From Avena insularis (taxonomy: Eukaryota; Streptophyta; Magnoliopsida; Poales; Poaceae), in assembly GCA_023614405.1 (NCBI GenBank), contig CM042688.1:443290028-443354027 (forward strand): a stretch of DNA of 64,000 bases. The letters run 5' to 3'. Under the pieces are notes generated by a model. It saw nothing but the letters and a program-made list of their open reading frames with translations, was not told the origin of the DNA and did no database searches. The translations under genes were made by a program, and so were the position numbers. Positions 1 through 16,400 of this stretch are shown one piece after another (position 1 is the stretch's first letter; every line of letters begins with the position of its first letter).

Positions 1-2860
1 ACCACACATGGATCCACTAGAGTCATTGCATGTGTGTTCTTTTCACAAACCACACATGGATTAACCAATGGCATTGCATGTGTGTTCTTTTAACAACCCA
101 CATATGGATCAACCAGTGTCATTGCATGTGTGTTCTTTCCAAAAACCACATATGTATCCACTAGAGTCATTTCATGTGTGTTCTTTTCACAAACCACACA
201 TGGATCCACTAGAGTCATTGCATGTGTGCTCTTTTCCACAAACCACATATGTATCCACTAGAGTAATTGTATCTGTGTTCTTTTGACAAAACACACATGG
301 ATCAAGCAATGGCATTGCATGTGTGTTCTTTTCACAAACCACACATGGATCCACTAGTGTTCACTTCATGTGTGTTCTTTCCAAAACCACTTATGGATCC
401 ACCAATGTCATTGCATGTGTGGTCTTTTCCACAAACCACATGGATCAACCAATGGCATTGCATGTGTGTTCTTTGCACGAACCACACATGGATCAACCAA
501 TGGCATTGCATGTGTGTTCTTTTCACAAACCACACATGGATCAACCAATGGCATTGCATGTGTGTTCTTTTCACAAACCACACATGGATCCACAGAGTCA
601 TTGCATGTGTGTTGTTTACACAAACCACATATGGATCAACCAGTGTCATTGCATGTGTGTTCTTTCCAGAAACCACATATGGATCAACCAATGTCATTGC
701 ATGTGTGTTCTTTCCACAAACCACATAAGGATCCACTAGAGTCATTCCATGTGTGTTCTTTTCACAAACCACATATGGACCCACTAGAGTCATTGCATGT
801 GTGTTCTTATATTAAAACCAACACTAGAGTCATTGCATGTGTGTTATTTTCAAAAACCACATATGGACCCACGAGTCATTGCATGTGTGTTCTTTTCCAC
901 AAACCACACATGTATCCACTAGAGTAATTGTATGTTTGTTCTTTCCACAAACCACATATGGATCAACCAATGGCATTGCATGTGTGTTATTTTCACAAAC
1001 CACATATGGATCAACCAATGTCATTCCATGTGTGTTCTTCCCACGAACCACATATGGATCAACAAATGTCATTGCATGTGTGTTCTTTTCACAAACCACA
1101 CATGGATCAACCAATGGCATTGCATGTGTGTTCTTTCCACAAACCACACGTGGATCAACCAATGTCATTGCATGTGTGTTCTTTTTACAAACCACACATG
1201 GATCCACTAGAGTCATTGCATGTGTGTTCTTTTCAAAAAACACACATGGATTAACCAATGGCATTGCATGTCTGTTCTTTTAACAACCCACATATGGATC
1301 AACCAGTGTCATTGCATGTGTCTTCTTTCCACAAACCACATATGTATCCACTAGAGTCATTTCATGTGTGTTCTTTTCACAAACCACACATGGATCCACT
1401 AGAGTCATTGCATGTGTGTTCTTTTCCACATACCACATATGTATCCACTAGAGTAATTGTATGTGTGTTCTTTTCACAAAACACACATGGATCAACCAAT
1501 GGCATTGCATGTGTGTTCTTTTCACAAACCACACATGGATCCACTAGTGTTCACTGCATGTGTGTTCTTTCCACAAACCACATATGGATCCACCAATGTC
1601 ATTGCATATGTGGTCTTTTCCACAAACCACATGGATCAACCAATGGCATTGCATGTGTGTTCTTTTCACAAACCACACCTGGATCAACCAATGGCATTGC
1701 ATGTGTGTTCTTTTCACAAACCACACATGGATCAACCAATGGCATTGCATGTGTGTTCTTTTCACAAACCACACATGGATCCACCAGAGTCATTGCATGT
1801 GTGTTGTTTCCACAAACCACATATGGATCAACCAGAGTCATTGCATGTGTGTTCTTTCCAGAAACCACATATGGATCAACCAATGTCATTGCATGTGTGT
1901 TATTTCCACAAACCACATAAGGATCCACTAGAGTCATTCCATGTGTGTTCTTTTCACAAACCACATATGGACCCACTAGACTCATTGCATGTGTGTTCTT
2001 ATATTAAAATCAACACTAGAGTCATTGCATGTGTGTTCTTTTCACAAACCACATATGGACCCACCAGAGTCATTGCATGTGTGTTCTTTGCCACAAACCA
2101 CACATGTATCCACTAGAGTAATTGTATGTTTGTTCTTTCCACAAACCACATATGGATCAACCAATGGCATTGCACGTGTGTTATTGTCACAAACCACATA
2201 TGGATCCACCAATGTCATTGCATGTGTATTCTTTCCACAAACCACATATGGATCAACCAATGTCATTGCATGTGTGTTCTTTTCACAAACAACACATGGA
2301 TCAACCAATGGCATTGCATGTGTGTTCTTTCGACAAACCACACGTGGATCAACCAATGTCATTGCATGTGTGTTCTTTTTACAAACCACACATGGATCCA
2401 CTAGAGTCATTGCATGTGTGTTCTTTTCACATAACACACATGGATTAACCAATGGCATTGCATGTTTGTTCTTTTAACAACCCACATATGGATCAACCAG
2501 TGTCATTGCATGTGTGTTCTTTCCACAAACCACATATGTATCCACTGGAGTCATTGCATGTGTGTTCTTTTCACAAACCACATATGGACCCACTTGAGTC
2601 ATTGCATGTGTGTTCTTTTCCACATACCACATATTTATCCACTAGAGTAATTTTATGTGTGTTCTTTCCACAAACCACATATGGATCAACCAATGGCATT
2701 GCATGTGTGTTCTTTTCACAAACCACACATGGATCAACCAATGTCATTGCATGTGGGTTCTTCCCCCAAACCACATATCGATCAACCAATGTCATTGCAT
2801 GTGTGTTCTTTTCACAAACCACACATGGATCAACCAATGGCATTGCATGTGTGTTCTTTT
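1..2860. repeat. Large satellite duplication, first copy
   Basis: This stretch is nearly identical to 5,540-8,402. The offset is 5,539 bp at the left and 5,542 bp after about position 870, because this copy lacks 3 bp in two places (near 592 and 870). Within it a 1.19-kb higher-order period is visible: the marker TTCTTTTAACAACCCACA occurs near 88, 1,278 and 2,472. Confidence 0.85.
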
Positions 2861-5539
2861 CACAAACCACACATGGATCAACCAATGGCATTGCATGTGT
2901 GTTCTTTTCACAAACCACACATGGATCCACCAGAGTCATTGCATGTGTGTTATTTCCACAAACCACATATGGATCAACCAGTGTCATTGCATGTGTGTTC
3001 TTTCCACAAACCACATATGGATCCACTAGAGTCATTGCATGTGTGTTCTTTTCACAAACCACATATGGACCCACTAGAGTCGTTGCATGTGTTTTCTTAT
3101 ACTAAGACCAACACTAGAGTCATTGCATGTGTGTTCTTTTCACAAACCACACATGGATCCACTAGAGCCATTGCATGTGTGTTCTTTTCACACACCACAT
3201 ATGCACCCACCAGAGTCATTGCACGTGTGTTCTTTTCCACAAACCACATATGTATCCACTAGAGTAATTGCAAGTGTCTTATTGTCACAAACCACATATG
3301 GATCAACCAATGTGCTTGCATGTGTGTTCTTTCCACAAACCACATATGGATCAACCAATGTCATTGCATGTGTGTAATTTTCACCAACCACACATGGATC
3401 AACCAATGCCATTGCATGTGTGTTCTTTTCACAAACCACACATGGATACATCAGAGTCATTGCTTGTGTGTTCTTTTCACAAACCACACATGGATTAACC
3501 AATGGCATTGCATGTGTGTTCTTTTAACAACCGACATATGGATCAACCAGTGTCATTGCATGTGTGTTCTTTCCACAAATCACATATGGATCATCCAATG
3601 GCATTGTATGTGTGTTATTGTCACAAACCACATATGGATCAACCAATGTCATTGCATGTGTGTTCTTTCCACAAACCACATATGGATCAAACAATGTCAT
3701 TGCATGTGTGTTCTTACTACAAACCACATATGGATCCACTAGAGTCATTGCATGTGTGTTCTTTTCACAAACCACATATGGACCCACTTGATTCATTGCA
3801 TGTGTGTTCTTTCCACAAACCACACATGGATTAACCAATGGCATTTCATGTATGTTACTGTCACAAACCACATATGGATCAACCAATGTCATTGCATGTG
3901 CGTGTCACATGAACCAGATATGGATCCACCAGTGCTCATTGCATGTGTGTTCTCTCCACAAACCACATATGAATCCACTAGAGTCATTGCATGTGTGTTG
4001 TTTTCACAAACCGCACATGGATGCACTAGAGTCATTGCATGTTTGTTCTTTTACACAAACCACATATGTATCCACTAGAGTAATTGTATGTGTGTTCTTT
4101 TCACAAAACACACATTGATCAACCAATGGCACTGCATGTGTGTTCTTTTCACAAACCACACATGGATACACTAGTGTTCACTTCATGTGTGTTCTTTCCA
4201 CAAACCACTTATGGATCCACCAATGTCATTGCATGTGTGGTCTTTTCCACAAACCACATGGATCAACCAATGGCATTGCATGTGTGTTCTTTTCGCAAAC
4301 CACACATGGATCAACCAATGGCATTGCATGTGTGTTCTTTTCACAAACCACACATGGATCAACCAATGTCATTGCATGTGTGTTCTTTTTACAAACCACA
4401 CATGGATCCACTAGAGTCATTGCATGTGTGTTCTTTCCACAAACCACATATGGATCAACCAGTGTCATTGCATGTGTGTTCTTTATAGAAACCACATATG
4501 GATCAACCAATGTCATTGCATGTGTGTTCTTTATACAAACCACATAAGGATCCACTAGAGTCATTCCATGTGTGTTCTTTTCACAAACCACATATGGACC
4601 CACTAGAGTCATTGCATCTGTGTTCTTATACTAAAACCAACACTAGAGTCATTGCATGTGTGTTCTTTTCACAAACCACATATGGACCCACCAGAGTCAT
4701 TGCATGTGTGTTCTTTTCCACAAACCACATATGTATCCACTAGAGTAATTGTATGTGTGTTCTTTCCACAAACCACATATTGATCAACCAATGGATTGCA
4801 TGTGTGTTATTGTCACAAACCACATATGGATCCACCAATGTCATTGCATGTGTATTCTTTCCACAAACCACATATGGATCAACCAATGTCATTGCATGTG
4901 TGTTATTTTCACAAACCACACATGGATCAACCAATGGCATTACATGTGTGTTCTTTCCACAAACCACACATGGATCAACCAATGTCATTGCATGTGTGTT
5001 CTTTTTACAAACCACACATGGATCCACTAGAGTCATTGCATGTGTGTTCATTTCACAAAACACACATGGATTAACCAATGGCATTGCATGTCTGTTCTTT
5101 TAACAACCCTCATATGGATCAACCAGTGTCATTGCATGTGTGTTCTTTCCACAAACCGCATATGTATCCACTGGAGTCATTGCATGTGTGTTCTTTTCAC
5201 AAACCACATATGGACGCACCAGAGTCATTGCATGTGTGTTCTTTTCCACATATCACATATTTATCCACTAGAGTAATTTTATGTGTGTTCTTTCCACAAA
5301 CCACATATGGATCAACCAATGGCATTGCATGTGTGTTATTGTCACAAACCACATATGGATCAACCAATGTCATTGCATGTGTGTTCTTCCCCCAAATCAC
5401 ATATGGATCAACCAATGTCATTGCATGTGTGTTCTTTTCACAAACCACACAGGGATCAACCAATGGCATTGCATGTGTGTTCTTTCCACAAACCACACGT
5501 GGATCAACCAATGTCATTGCATGTGTGTTCTTTTTACAA

Positions 5540-8402
5540 ACCACACATGGATCCACTAGAGTCATTGCATGTGTGTTCTTTTCACAAACCACACATGGAT
5601 TAACCAATGGCATTGCATGTGTGTTCTTTTAACAACCCACATATGGATCAACCAGTGTCATTGCATGTGTGTTCTTTCCAAAAACCACATATGTATCCAC
5701 TAGAGTCATTTCATGTGTGTTCTTTTCACAAACCACACATGGATCCACTAGAGTCATTGCATGCGTGCTCTTTTCCACAAACCACATATGTATCCACTAG
5801 AGTAATTGTATCTGTGTTCTTTTGACAAAACACACATGGATCAAGCAATGGCATTGCATGTGTGTTCTTTTCACAAACCACACATGGATCCACTAGTGTT
5901 CACTTCATGTGTGTTCTTTCCAAAACCACTTATGGATCCACCAATGTCATTGCATGTGTGGTCTTTTCCACAAACCACATGGATCAACCAATGGCATTGC
6001 ATGTGTGTTCTTTGCACGAACCACACATGGATCAACCAATGGCATTGCATGTGTGTTCTTTTCACAAACCACACATGGATCAACCAATGGCATTGCATGT
6101 GTGTTCTTTTCACAAACCACACATGGATCCACCAGAGTCATTGCATGTGTGTTGTTTACACAAACCACATATGGATCAACCAGTGTCATTGCATGTGTGT
6201 TCTTTCCAGAAACCACATATGGATCAACCAATGTCATTGCATGTGTGTTCTTTCCACAAACCACATAAGGATCCACTAGAGTCATTCCATGTGTGTTCTT
6301 TTCACAAACCACATATGGACCCACTAGAGTCATTGCATGTGTGTTCTTATATTAAAACCAACACTAGAGTCATTGCATGTGTGTTATTTTCAAAAACCAC
6401 ATATGGACCCACCAGAGTCATTGCATGTGTGTTCTTTTCCACAAACCACACATGTATCCACTAGAGTAATTGTATGTTTGTTCTTTCCACAAACCACATA
6501 TGGATCAACCAATGGCATTGCATGTGTGTTATTTTCACAAACCACATATGGATCAACCAATGTCATTCCATGTGTGTTCTTCCCACGAACCACATATGGA
6601 TCAACAAATGTCATTGCATGTGTGTTCTTTTCACAAACCACACATGGATCAACCAATGGCATTGCATGTGTGTTCTTTCCACAAACCACACGTGGATCAA
6701 CCAATGTCATTGCATGTGTGTTCTTTTTACAAACCACACATGGATCCACTAGAGTCATTGCATGTGTGTTCTTTTCAAAAAACACACATGGATTAACCAA
6801 TGGCATTGCATGTCTGTTCTTTTAACAACCCACATATGGATCAACCAGTGTCATTGCATGTGTCTTCTTTCCACAAACCACATATGTATCCACTAGAGTC
6901 ATTTCATGTGTGTTCTTTTCACAAACCACACATGGATCCACTAGAGTCATTGCATGTGTGTTCTTTTCCACATACCACATATGTATCCACTAGAGTAATT
7001 GTATGTGTGTTCTTTTCACAAAACACACATGGATCAACCAATGGCATTGCATGTGTGTTCTTTTCACAAACCACACATGGATCCACTAGTGTTCACTGCA
7101 TGTGTGTTCTTTCCACAAACCACATATGGATCCACCAATGTCATTGCATATGTGGTCTTTTCCACAAACCACATGGATCAACCAATGGCATTGCATGTGT
7201 GTTCTTTTCACAAACCACACCTGGATCAACCAATGGCATTTCATGTGTGTTCTTTTCACAAACCACACATGGATCAACCAATGGCATTGCATGTGTGTTC
7301 TTTTCACAAACCACACATGGATCCACCAGAGTCATTGCATGTGTGTTGTTTCCACAAACCACATATGGATCAACCAGAGTCATTGCATGTGTGTTCTTTC
7401 CAGAAACCACATATGGATCAACCAATGTCATTGCATGTGTGTTATTTCCACAAACCACATAAGGATCCACTAGAGTCATTCCATGTGTGTTCTTTTCACA
7501 AACCACATATGGACCCACTAGACTCATTGCATGTGTGTTCTTATATTAAAATCAACACTAGAGTCATTGCATGTGTGTTCTTTTCACAAACCACATATGG
7601 ACCCACCAGAGTCATTGCATGTGTGTTCTTTGCCACAAACCACACATGTATCCACTAGAGTAATTGTATGTTTGTTCTTTCCACAAACCACATATGGATC
7701 AACCAATGGCATTGCACGTGTGTTATTGTCACAAACCACATATGGATCCACCAATGTCATTGCATGTGTATTCTTTCCACAAACCACATATGGATCAACC
7801 AATGTCATTGCATGTGTGTTCTTTTCACAAACAACACATGGATCAACCAATGGCATTGCATGTGTGTTCTTTCGACAAACCACACGTGGATCAACCAATG
7901 TCATTGCATGTGTGTTCTTTTTACAAACCACACATGGATCCACTAGAGTCATTGCATGTGTGTTCTTTTCACATAACACACATGGATTAACCAATGGCAT
8001 TGCATGTTTGTTCTTTTAACAACCCACATATGGATCAACCAGTGTCATTGCATGTGTGTTCTTTCCACAAACCACATATGTATCCACTGGAGTCATTGCA
8101 TGTGTGTTCTTTTCACAAACCACATATGGACCCACTTGAGTCATTGCATGTGTGTTCTTTTCCACATACCACATATTTATCCACTAGAGTAATTTTATGT
8201 GTGTTCTTTCCACAAACCACATATGGATCAACCAATGGCATTGCATGTGTGTTCTTTTCACAAACCACACATGGATCAACCAATGTCATTGCATGTGGGT
8301 TCTTCCCCCAAACCACATATCGATCAACCAATGTCATTGCATGTGTGTTCTTTTCACAAACCACACATGGATCAACCAATGGCATTGCATGTGTGTTCTT
8401 TC
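5540..8402. repeat. Large satellite duplication, second copy
   Basis: This is the partner of 1-2,860. Only scattered substitutions separate the copies; for example CATTTCATG near 7,238 replaces CATTGCATG near 1,696. The match stops near 8,402, where this copy switches to a TTACGTGG variant while the first copy continues with CACACATGG units. The conservation of unit order over about 60 units shows a segmental duplication rather than chance similarity of monomers. Confidence 0.85.
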
Positions 8403-8529
8403 CACAAACCTTACGTGGATCAACCAATGTCATTGCATGTGTGTTCTTTCCACAAACCACATATGGATCCACTAGAGTCATTGCATGTGTGTTCTTTTGA
8501 CAAACCACATATGGACGCACTAGAGTAGT

Positions 8530-11500
8530 TGCATGTGTGTTCTTATACTAAGACCAACACTAGAGTCATTGCATGTGTGTTCTTTTCACAAACCACACAT
8601 GGATCCACTAGAGTCATTGCATGTGTGTTCTTTTCACAGACCACATATGCACCCACCAGAGTCATTGCACGTGTGTTCTTTTCCACAAACCACATATGTA
8701 TCCACTAGAGTAATTGTATGTGTGTTCTTTTCACAAAACACACATGGATCAACCAACGGCATTGCATGTGTGTTCTTTTCACAAACCACACATGGATCCA
8801 CTAGTGTTCACTGCATGTGTGTTCTTTCCAAAAACCACTTATGGATCCACCAATGTCATTGCATGTGTGGTCTTTTCCACAAACCACATGGATCAACCAA
8901 TGGCATTGCATGTGTGTTCTTTGCACAAACCACACATGGATCAACCAATGGCATTGCATGTGTGTTCTTTTCACAAACCACACATGGATCAACCAATGGC
9001 ATTGCATGTGTGTTCTTTTCACAAACCACACATGGATCCACCAGAGTCATTGCATGTGTGTTGTTTACAAAAACCACATATGGATCAACCAGTGTCATTG
9101 CATGTGTGTTCTTTCCAGAAACCACATATGGATCAACCGAAGTCATTGCATGTGTGTTCTTTCCACAAACCACATAAGGATCCACTAGAGTCATTCCATG
9201 TGTGTTCTTTTCACAAACCACATATGGACCCACTAGAGTCATTGCATGTGTGTTCTTATATTAAAACCAACACTAGAGTCATTGCATGTGTGTTATTTTC
9301 ACAAACCACATATGGATCAACCAGTGTCATTGCATGTGTGTTCTTTCCAAAAACCACATATGTATCCACTAGAGTCATTTCACGTGTGTTCTTTTCACAA
9401 ACCACACATGGATCCACTAGAGTCATTGCATGTGTGCTCTTTTCCACAAACCACATATGTATCCACTAGAGTAATTGTATGTGTGTTCTTTTCACAAAAC
9501 ACACATGGATCAACCAATGGCATTGCATGTGTGTTCTTTTCACAAACCACACATGGATCCACTAGTGTTCACTTCATGTGTGTTCTTTCCAAAAACCACT
9601 TATGGATCCACCAATGTCATTGCATGTGTGGTCTTTTCCACAAACCACATGGATCAACCAATGGCATTGCATGTGTGTTCTTTGCACAAACCACACATGG
9701 ATCAACCAATGGCATTGCATGTGTGTTCTTTTCACAAACCACACATGGATCAACCAATGGCATTGCATGTGTGTTCTTTTCACAAACCACACATGGATCC
9801 ACCAGAGTCATTGCATGTGTGTTGTTTACACAAAACCACATATGGATCAACCAGTGTCATTGCATGTGTGTTCTTTCCAGAAACCACATATGGATCAACC
9901 AATGTCATTGCATGTGTGTTCTTTCCACAAACCACACGTGGATCAACCAATGTCATTGCATGTGTGTTCTTTCCACAAACCACATATGGATCCACTAGAG
10001 TCATTGCATGTGTGTTCTTTTCACAAACCACATATGGACGCACTAGAGTAGTTGCATGTGTGTTCTTATACTAAGACCAACACTAGAGTCATTGCATGTG
10101 TGTTCTTTCCAAAAACCACATATGTATCCACTAGAGTCATTTCACGTGTGTTCTTTTCACAGACCACACATGGATCCACTAGAGTCATTGCATGTGTGCT
10201 CTTTTCCACAAACCACATATGTATCCACTAGAGTAATTGTATGTGTGTTCTTTTCACAAAACACACATGGATCAACCAACGGCATTGCATGTGTGTTCTT
10301 TTCACAAACCACACATGGATCCACTAGTGTTCACTGCATGTGTGTTCTTTCCAAAAACCACTTATGGATCCACCAATGTCATTGCATGTGTGGTCTTTTC
10401 CACAAACCACATGGATCAACCAATGGCATTGCATGTGTGTTCTTTGCACAAACCACACATGGATCAACCAATGGCATTGCATGTGTGTTCTTTTCACAAA
10501 CCACACATGGATCAACCAATGGCATTGCATGTGTGTTCTTTTCACAAACCACACATGGATCCACCAGAGTCATTGCATGTGTGTTGTTTACACAAACCAC
10601 ATATGGATCAACCAGTGTCATTGCATGTGTGTTCTTTCTAGAAACCACATATGGATCAACCGAAGTCATTGCATGTGTGTTCTTTCCACAAACCACATAA
10701 GGATCCACTAGAGTCATTCCATGTGTGTTCTTTTCACAAACCACATATGGACCCACTAGAGTCATTGCATGTGTGTTCTTATATTAAAACCAACACTAGA
10801 GTCATTGCATGTGTGTTCTTTTCACAAACCACATATGGACCCACCAGAGTCATTGCATGTGTGTTCTTTTCCACAAACCACACATGTATCCTCTAGAGTA
10901 ATTGTATGTTTGTTCTTTCCACAAACCACATATGGATCAACCAATGGCATTGCATGTGTTATTTTCACAAACCACATATGGATCAACCAGTGTCATTGCA
11001 TGTGTGTTCTTTCCAAAAACCACATATGTATCCACTAGAGTCATTTCATGTGTGTTCTTTTCACAAACCACACATGGATCCACTAGAGTCATTGCATGTG
11101 TGCTCTTTTCCACAAACCACATATGTATCCACTAGAGTAATTGTATGTGTGTTCTTTTCACAAAACACACATGGATCAACCAATGGCATTGCATGTGTGT
11201 TCTTTTCACAAACCACACATGGATCCACTAGTGTTCACTTCATGTGTGTTCTTTCCAAAAACCACTTATGGATCCACCAATGTCATTGCATGTGTGGTCT
11301 TTTCCACAAACCACATGGATCAACCAATGGCATTGCATGTGTGTTCTTTGCACAAACCACACATGGATCAACCAATGGCATTGCATGTGTGTTCTTTTCA
11401 CAAACCACACATGGATCAACCAATGGCATTGCATGTGTGTTCTTTTCACAAACCACACATGGATCCACCAGAGTCATTGCATGTGTGTTGTTTACACAAA

Positions 11501-13470
11501 ACCACATATGGATCAACCAGTGTCATTGCATGTGTGTTCTTTCCAGAAACCACATATGGATCAACCAATGTCATTGCATGTGTGTTCTTTCCACAAACCA
11601 CACGTGGATCAACCAATGTCATTGCATGTGTGTTCTTTCCACAAACCACATATGGATCCACTAGAGTCATTGCATGTGTGTTCTTTTCACAAACCACATA
11701 TGGGCCTTTTAGAGTAGTTGCATGTGTGTTCTTATACTAAGACCAACACTAGAGTCATTGCATGTGTGTTCTTTTCACAAACCACACATGGATCCACTAG
11801 AGTCATTGCATGTGTGTTCTTTTCACAGACCACATATGCACCCACCAGAGTCATTGCACGTGTGTTCTTTTCCACAAACCACATATGTATCCACTAGAGT
11901 AATTGTATGTGTGTTCTTTTCACAAAACACACATGGATCAACCAACGGCATTGCATGTGTGTTCTTTTCACAAACCACACATGGATCCACTAGTGTTCAC
12001 TGCATGTGTGTTCTTTCCAAAAACCACTTATGGATCCACCAATGTCATTGCATGTGTGGTCTTTTCCACAAACCACATGGATCAACCAATGGCATTGCAT
12101 GTGTGTTCTTTGCACAAACCACACATGGATCAACCAATGGCATTGCATGTGTGTTCTTTTCACAAACCACACATGGATCAACCAATGGCATTGCATGTGT
12201 GTTCTTTTCACAAACCACACATGGATCCACCAGAGTCATTGCATGTGTGTTGTTTACACAAACCACATATGGATCAACCAGTGTCATTGCATGTGTGTTC
12301 TTTCTAGAAACCACATATGGATCAACCGAAGTCATTGCATGTGTGTTCTTTCCACAAACCACATAAGGATCCACTAGAGTCATTCCATGTGTGTTCTTTT
12401 CACAAACCACATATGGACCCACTAGAGTCATTGCATGTGTGTTCTTATATTAAAACCAACACTAGAGTCATTGCATGTGTGTTCTTTTCACAAACCACAT
12501 ATGGACCCACCAGAGTCATTGCATGTGTGTTCTTTTCCACAAACCACACATGTATCCTCTAGAGTAATTGTATGTTTGTTCTTTCCACAAACCACATATG
12601 GATCAACCAATGGCATTGCATGTGTGTTATTTTCACAAACCACATATGGATCAACCAGTGTCATTGCATGTGTGTTCTTTCCAAAAACCACATATGTATC
12701 CACTAGAGTCATTTCATGTGTGTTCTTTTCACAAACCACACATGGATCCACTAGAGTCATTGCATGTGTGCTCTTTTCCACAAACCACATATGTATCCAC
12801 TAGAGTAATTGTATGTGTGTTCTTTTCACAAAACACACATGGATCAACCAATGGCATTGCATGTGTGTTCTTTTCACAAACCACACATGGATCCACTAGT
12901 GTTCACTTCATGTGTGTTCTTTCCAAAAACCACTTATGGATGCACCAATGTCATTGCATGTGTGGTCTTTTCCACAAACCACATGGATCAACCAATGGCA
13001 TTGCATGTGTGTTCTTTGCACAAACCACACATGGATCAACCAATGGCATTGCATGTGTGTTCTTTTCACAAACCACACATGGATCAACCAATGGCATTGC
13101 ATGTGTGTTCTTTTCACAAACCACACATGGATCCACCAGAGTCATTGCATGTGTGTTCTTTACACAAACCACATATGGATCAACCAGTGTCATTGCATGT
13201 GTGTTCTTTCCAGAAACCACATATGGATCAACCAATGTCATTGCATGTGTGTTCTTTCCACAAACTACATAAGGATCCACTAGAGTCATTCCATGTGTGT
13301 TCTTTTCACAAACCACATATGGACCCACTAGAGTCATTGCATGTGTGTTCTTATATTAAAACCAACACTAGAGTCATTGCATGTGTGTTCTTTTCACAAA
13401 CCACATATGGACCCACCAGAGTCATTGCATGTGTGTTCTTTTCCACAAACCACACATGTATCCACTAGAG
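8530..13470. repeat. 1.67-kb higher-order satellite repeat
   Basis: Variant units recur at about 1,666 bp: the block near 9,475 returns near 11,141 and again near 12,809 (1,668 bp), and the block near 10,237 returns near 11,903. An earlier related copy near 8,714 is 1,523 bp from the next. Copies are close to identical, except for local changes such as TATGGGCCTTTTAGAG near 11,700 in place of TATGGACGCACTAGAG. Confidence 0.8.
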
Positions 13471-16400
13471 TAATTGTATGTTTGTTCTTTCCACAAAGCA
13501 CATATGGATCAACCATTGGCATTGCATGTGTGTTATTTTCACAAACCACATATGGATCAACCAATGTCATTCCATGTGTGTTCTTCCCACGAACCACATA
13601 TGGATCAACAAATGTCATTGCATGTGTGTTCTTTTCACAAACCACACATGGATCAACCAATGGCATTGCATGTGTGTTCTTTCCTCAAACCACACGTGGA
13701 TCAACCAATGTCATTGCATGTGTGTTCTTTTTACAAACCACACATGGATCCACTAGAGTCATTGCATGTGTGTTCTTTTCACAAAACACACATGGATTAA
13801 CAAATGGCATTGCATGTCTGTTCTTTTAACAACCCACATATGGATCAACCAGTGTCATTGCATGTGTCTTCTTTCCACAAAACCACATATGTATCCACTA
13901 GAGTCATTTCATGTGTGTTCTTTTCACAAACCACACATGGATCCACTAGAGTCATTGCATGTGTGTTCTTTTCCACATACCACATATGTATCCACTAGAG
14001 TAATTGTATGTGTGTTCTTTTCACAAAACATACATGGATCAACCAATGGCATTGCATGTGTGTTCTTTTCACAAACCACACATGGATCCACTAGTGTTCA
14101 CTGCATGTGTGTTCTTTCCACAAACCACATATGTATCCACCAATGTCATTGCATGTGTGGTCTTTTCCACAAACCACATGGATCAACCAATGGCATTGCA
14201 TGTGTGTTCTTTTCACAAACCACACCTGGATCAACCAATGGCATTGCATGTGTGTTCTTTTCACAAACCACACATGGATCAACCAATGGCATTGCATGTG
14301 TGTTCTTTTCACAAACCACACATGGATCCACCAGAGTCATTGCATGTGTGTTGTTTCCACAAACCACATATGGATCAACCAGTGTCATTGCATGTGTGTT
14401 CTTTCCAGAAACCACATATGGATCAACCAATGTCATTGCATGTGTGTTCTTTCCACAAACCACATAAGGATCCACTAGAGTCATTCCATGTGTGTTCTTT
14501 TCACAAACCACATATGGACCCACTAGACTCATTGCATGTGTGTTCTTATATTAAAATCAACACTAGAGTCATTGCATGTGTGTTCTTTTCACAAACCACA
14601 TATGGACCCACCAGAGTCATTGCATGTTTGTTCTTTTCCACAAACCACACATGTATCCACTAGAGTAATTGTATGTTTGTTCTTTCCACAAACCACATAT
14701 GGATCAACCAATGGCATTGCACGTGTGTTATTGTCACAAACCACATATGGATCCACCAATGTCATTGCATGTGTATTCTTTCCACAAACCACATATGGAT
14801 CAACCAATGGCATTGCATGTGTGTTCTTTTCACAAACCACACATGGATCAACCAATGGCATTGCATGTGTGTTCTTTCGACAAACCACACGTGGATCAAC
14901 CAATGTCATTGCATGTGTGTTCTTTTTACAAACCACACATGGATCCACTAGAGTCATTGCATGTGTGTTCTTTTCACACAACACACATGGATTAACCAAT
15001 GGCATTGCATGTTTGTTCTTTTAACAACCCACATATGGATCAACCAGTGTCATTGCATGTGTGTTCTTTCCATAAACCACATATGTATCCACTGGATTCA
15101 TTGCATGTGTGTTCTTTTCACAAACCACATATGGACCCACTCGAGTCATTGCATGTGTGTTCTTTTCCACATACCACTTATTTATCCACTAGAGTAATTT
15201 TATGTGTGTTCTTTCCACAAACCACATATGGATCAACCAATGGCATTGCATGTGTGTTATTGTCACAAACCACATATGGATCAACCAATGTCATTGCATG
15301 TGGGTTCTTCCCCCAAACCATATATCGATCAACCAATGTCATTGCATGTGTGTTCTTTTCACAAACCACACATGGATCAACCAATGGCATTGCATGTGTG
15401 TTCTTTCCACAAACCACACGTGGATCAACCAATGTCATTGCATGTGTGTTCTTTCCACAAACCACATATGGATCCACTAGAGTCATTGCATGTGTGTTCT
15501 TTTCACAAACCACGTATGGACGCACTAGAGTCGTTGCATGTGTGTTCTTATACTAAGACCAACACTAGAGTCATTGCATGTGTGTTCTTTTCACAATCCA
15601 CACATGGATCCACTAGAGTCATTGCATGTGTGTTCTTTTCACAGACCACATATGCACCCACCAGAGTCATTGCACGTGTGTTCTTTTCCACAAACCACAT
15701 ATGTATCCACTAGAGTAATTGCAAGTGTGTTATTGTCACAAACCACATATGGATCAACCAATGTGCTTGCATGTGTGTTCTTTCCACAAACCACATATGG
15801 ATCAACCAATGTCATTGCATGTGTGTAATTTTCACAAACCACACATGGATCAACCAATGGCATTGCATGTGTGTTCTTTTCACAAACCACATATGGATAC
15901 ATCAGAATCATTGATTGTGTGTTCTTTTCACAAACCACACATGGATTAACCAATGGCATTGCATGTGTGTTCTTTTAACAACCGACATATGGATCAACCA
16001 GTGTCATTGCATGTGTGTTCTTTCCACAAATCACATATGGATCTACCAATGGCATTGTATGTGTGTTATTGTCACAAACCACATATGGATCAACCAATGT
16101 CATTGCATGTGTGTTCTTTCCACAAACCACATATGGATCAACCAATGTCATTGCATGTGTGTTCTTACTATAAACCACATATGGATCCACTAGAGTCATT
16201 GCATGTGTGTTCTTTCACAAACCACATATGGACCCACCAATGTCATTGCATGTGTGTTCTTTCCACAAACCACACGTGGATCAACCAATGTCATTGCATG
16301 TGTGTTCTTTTTACAAACCACACATGGATCCACTAGAGTCATTGCATGTGTGTTCTTTTCACAAAACACACATGGATTAACCAATGGCATTGCATGTCTG

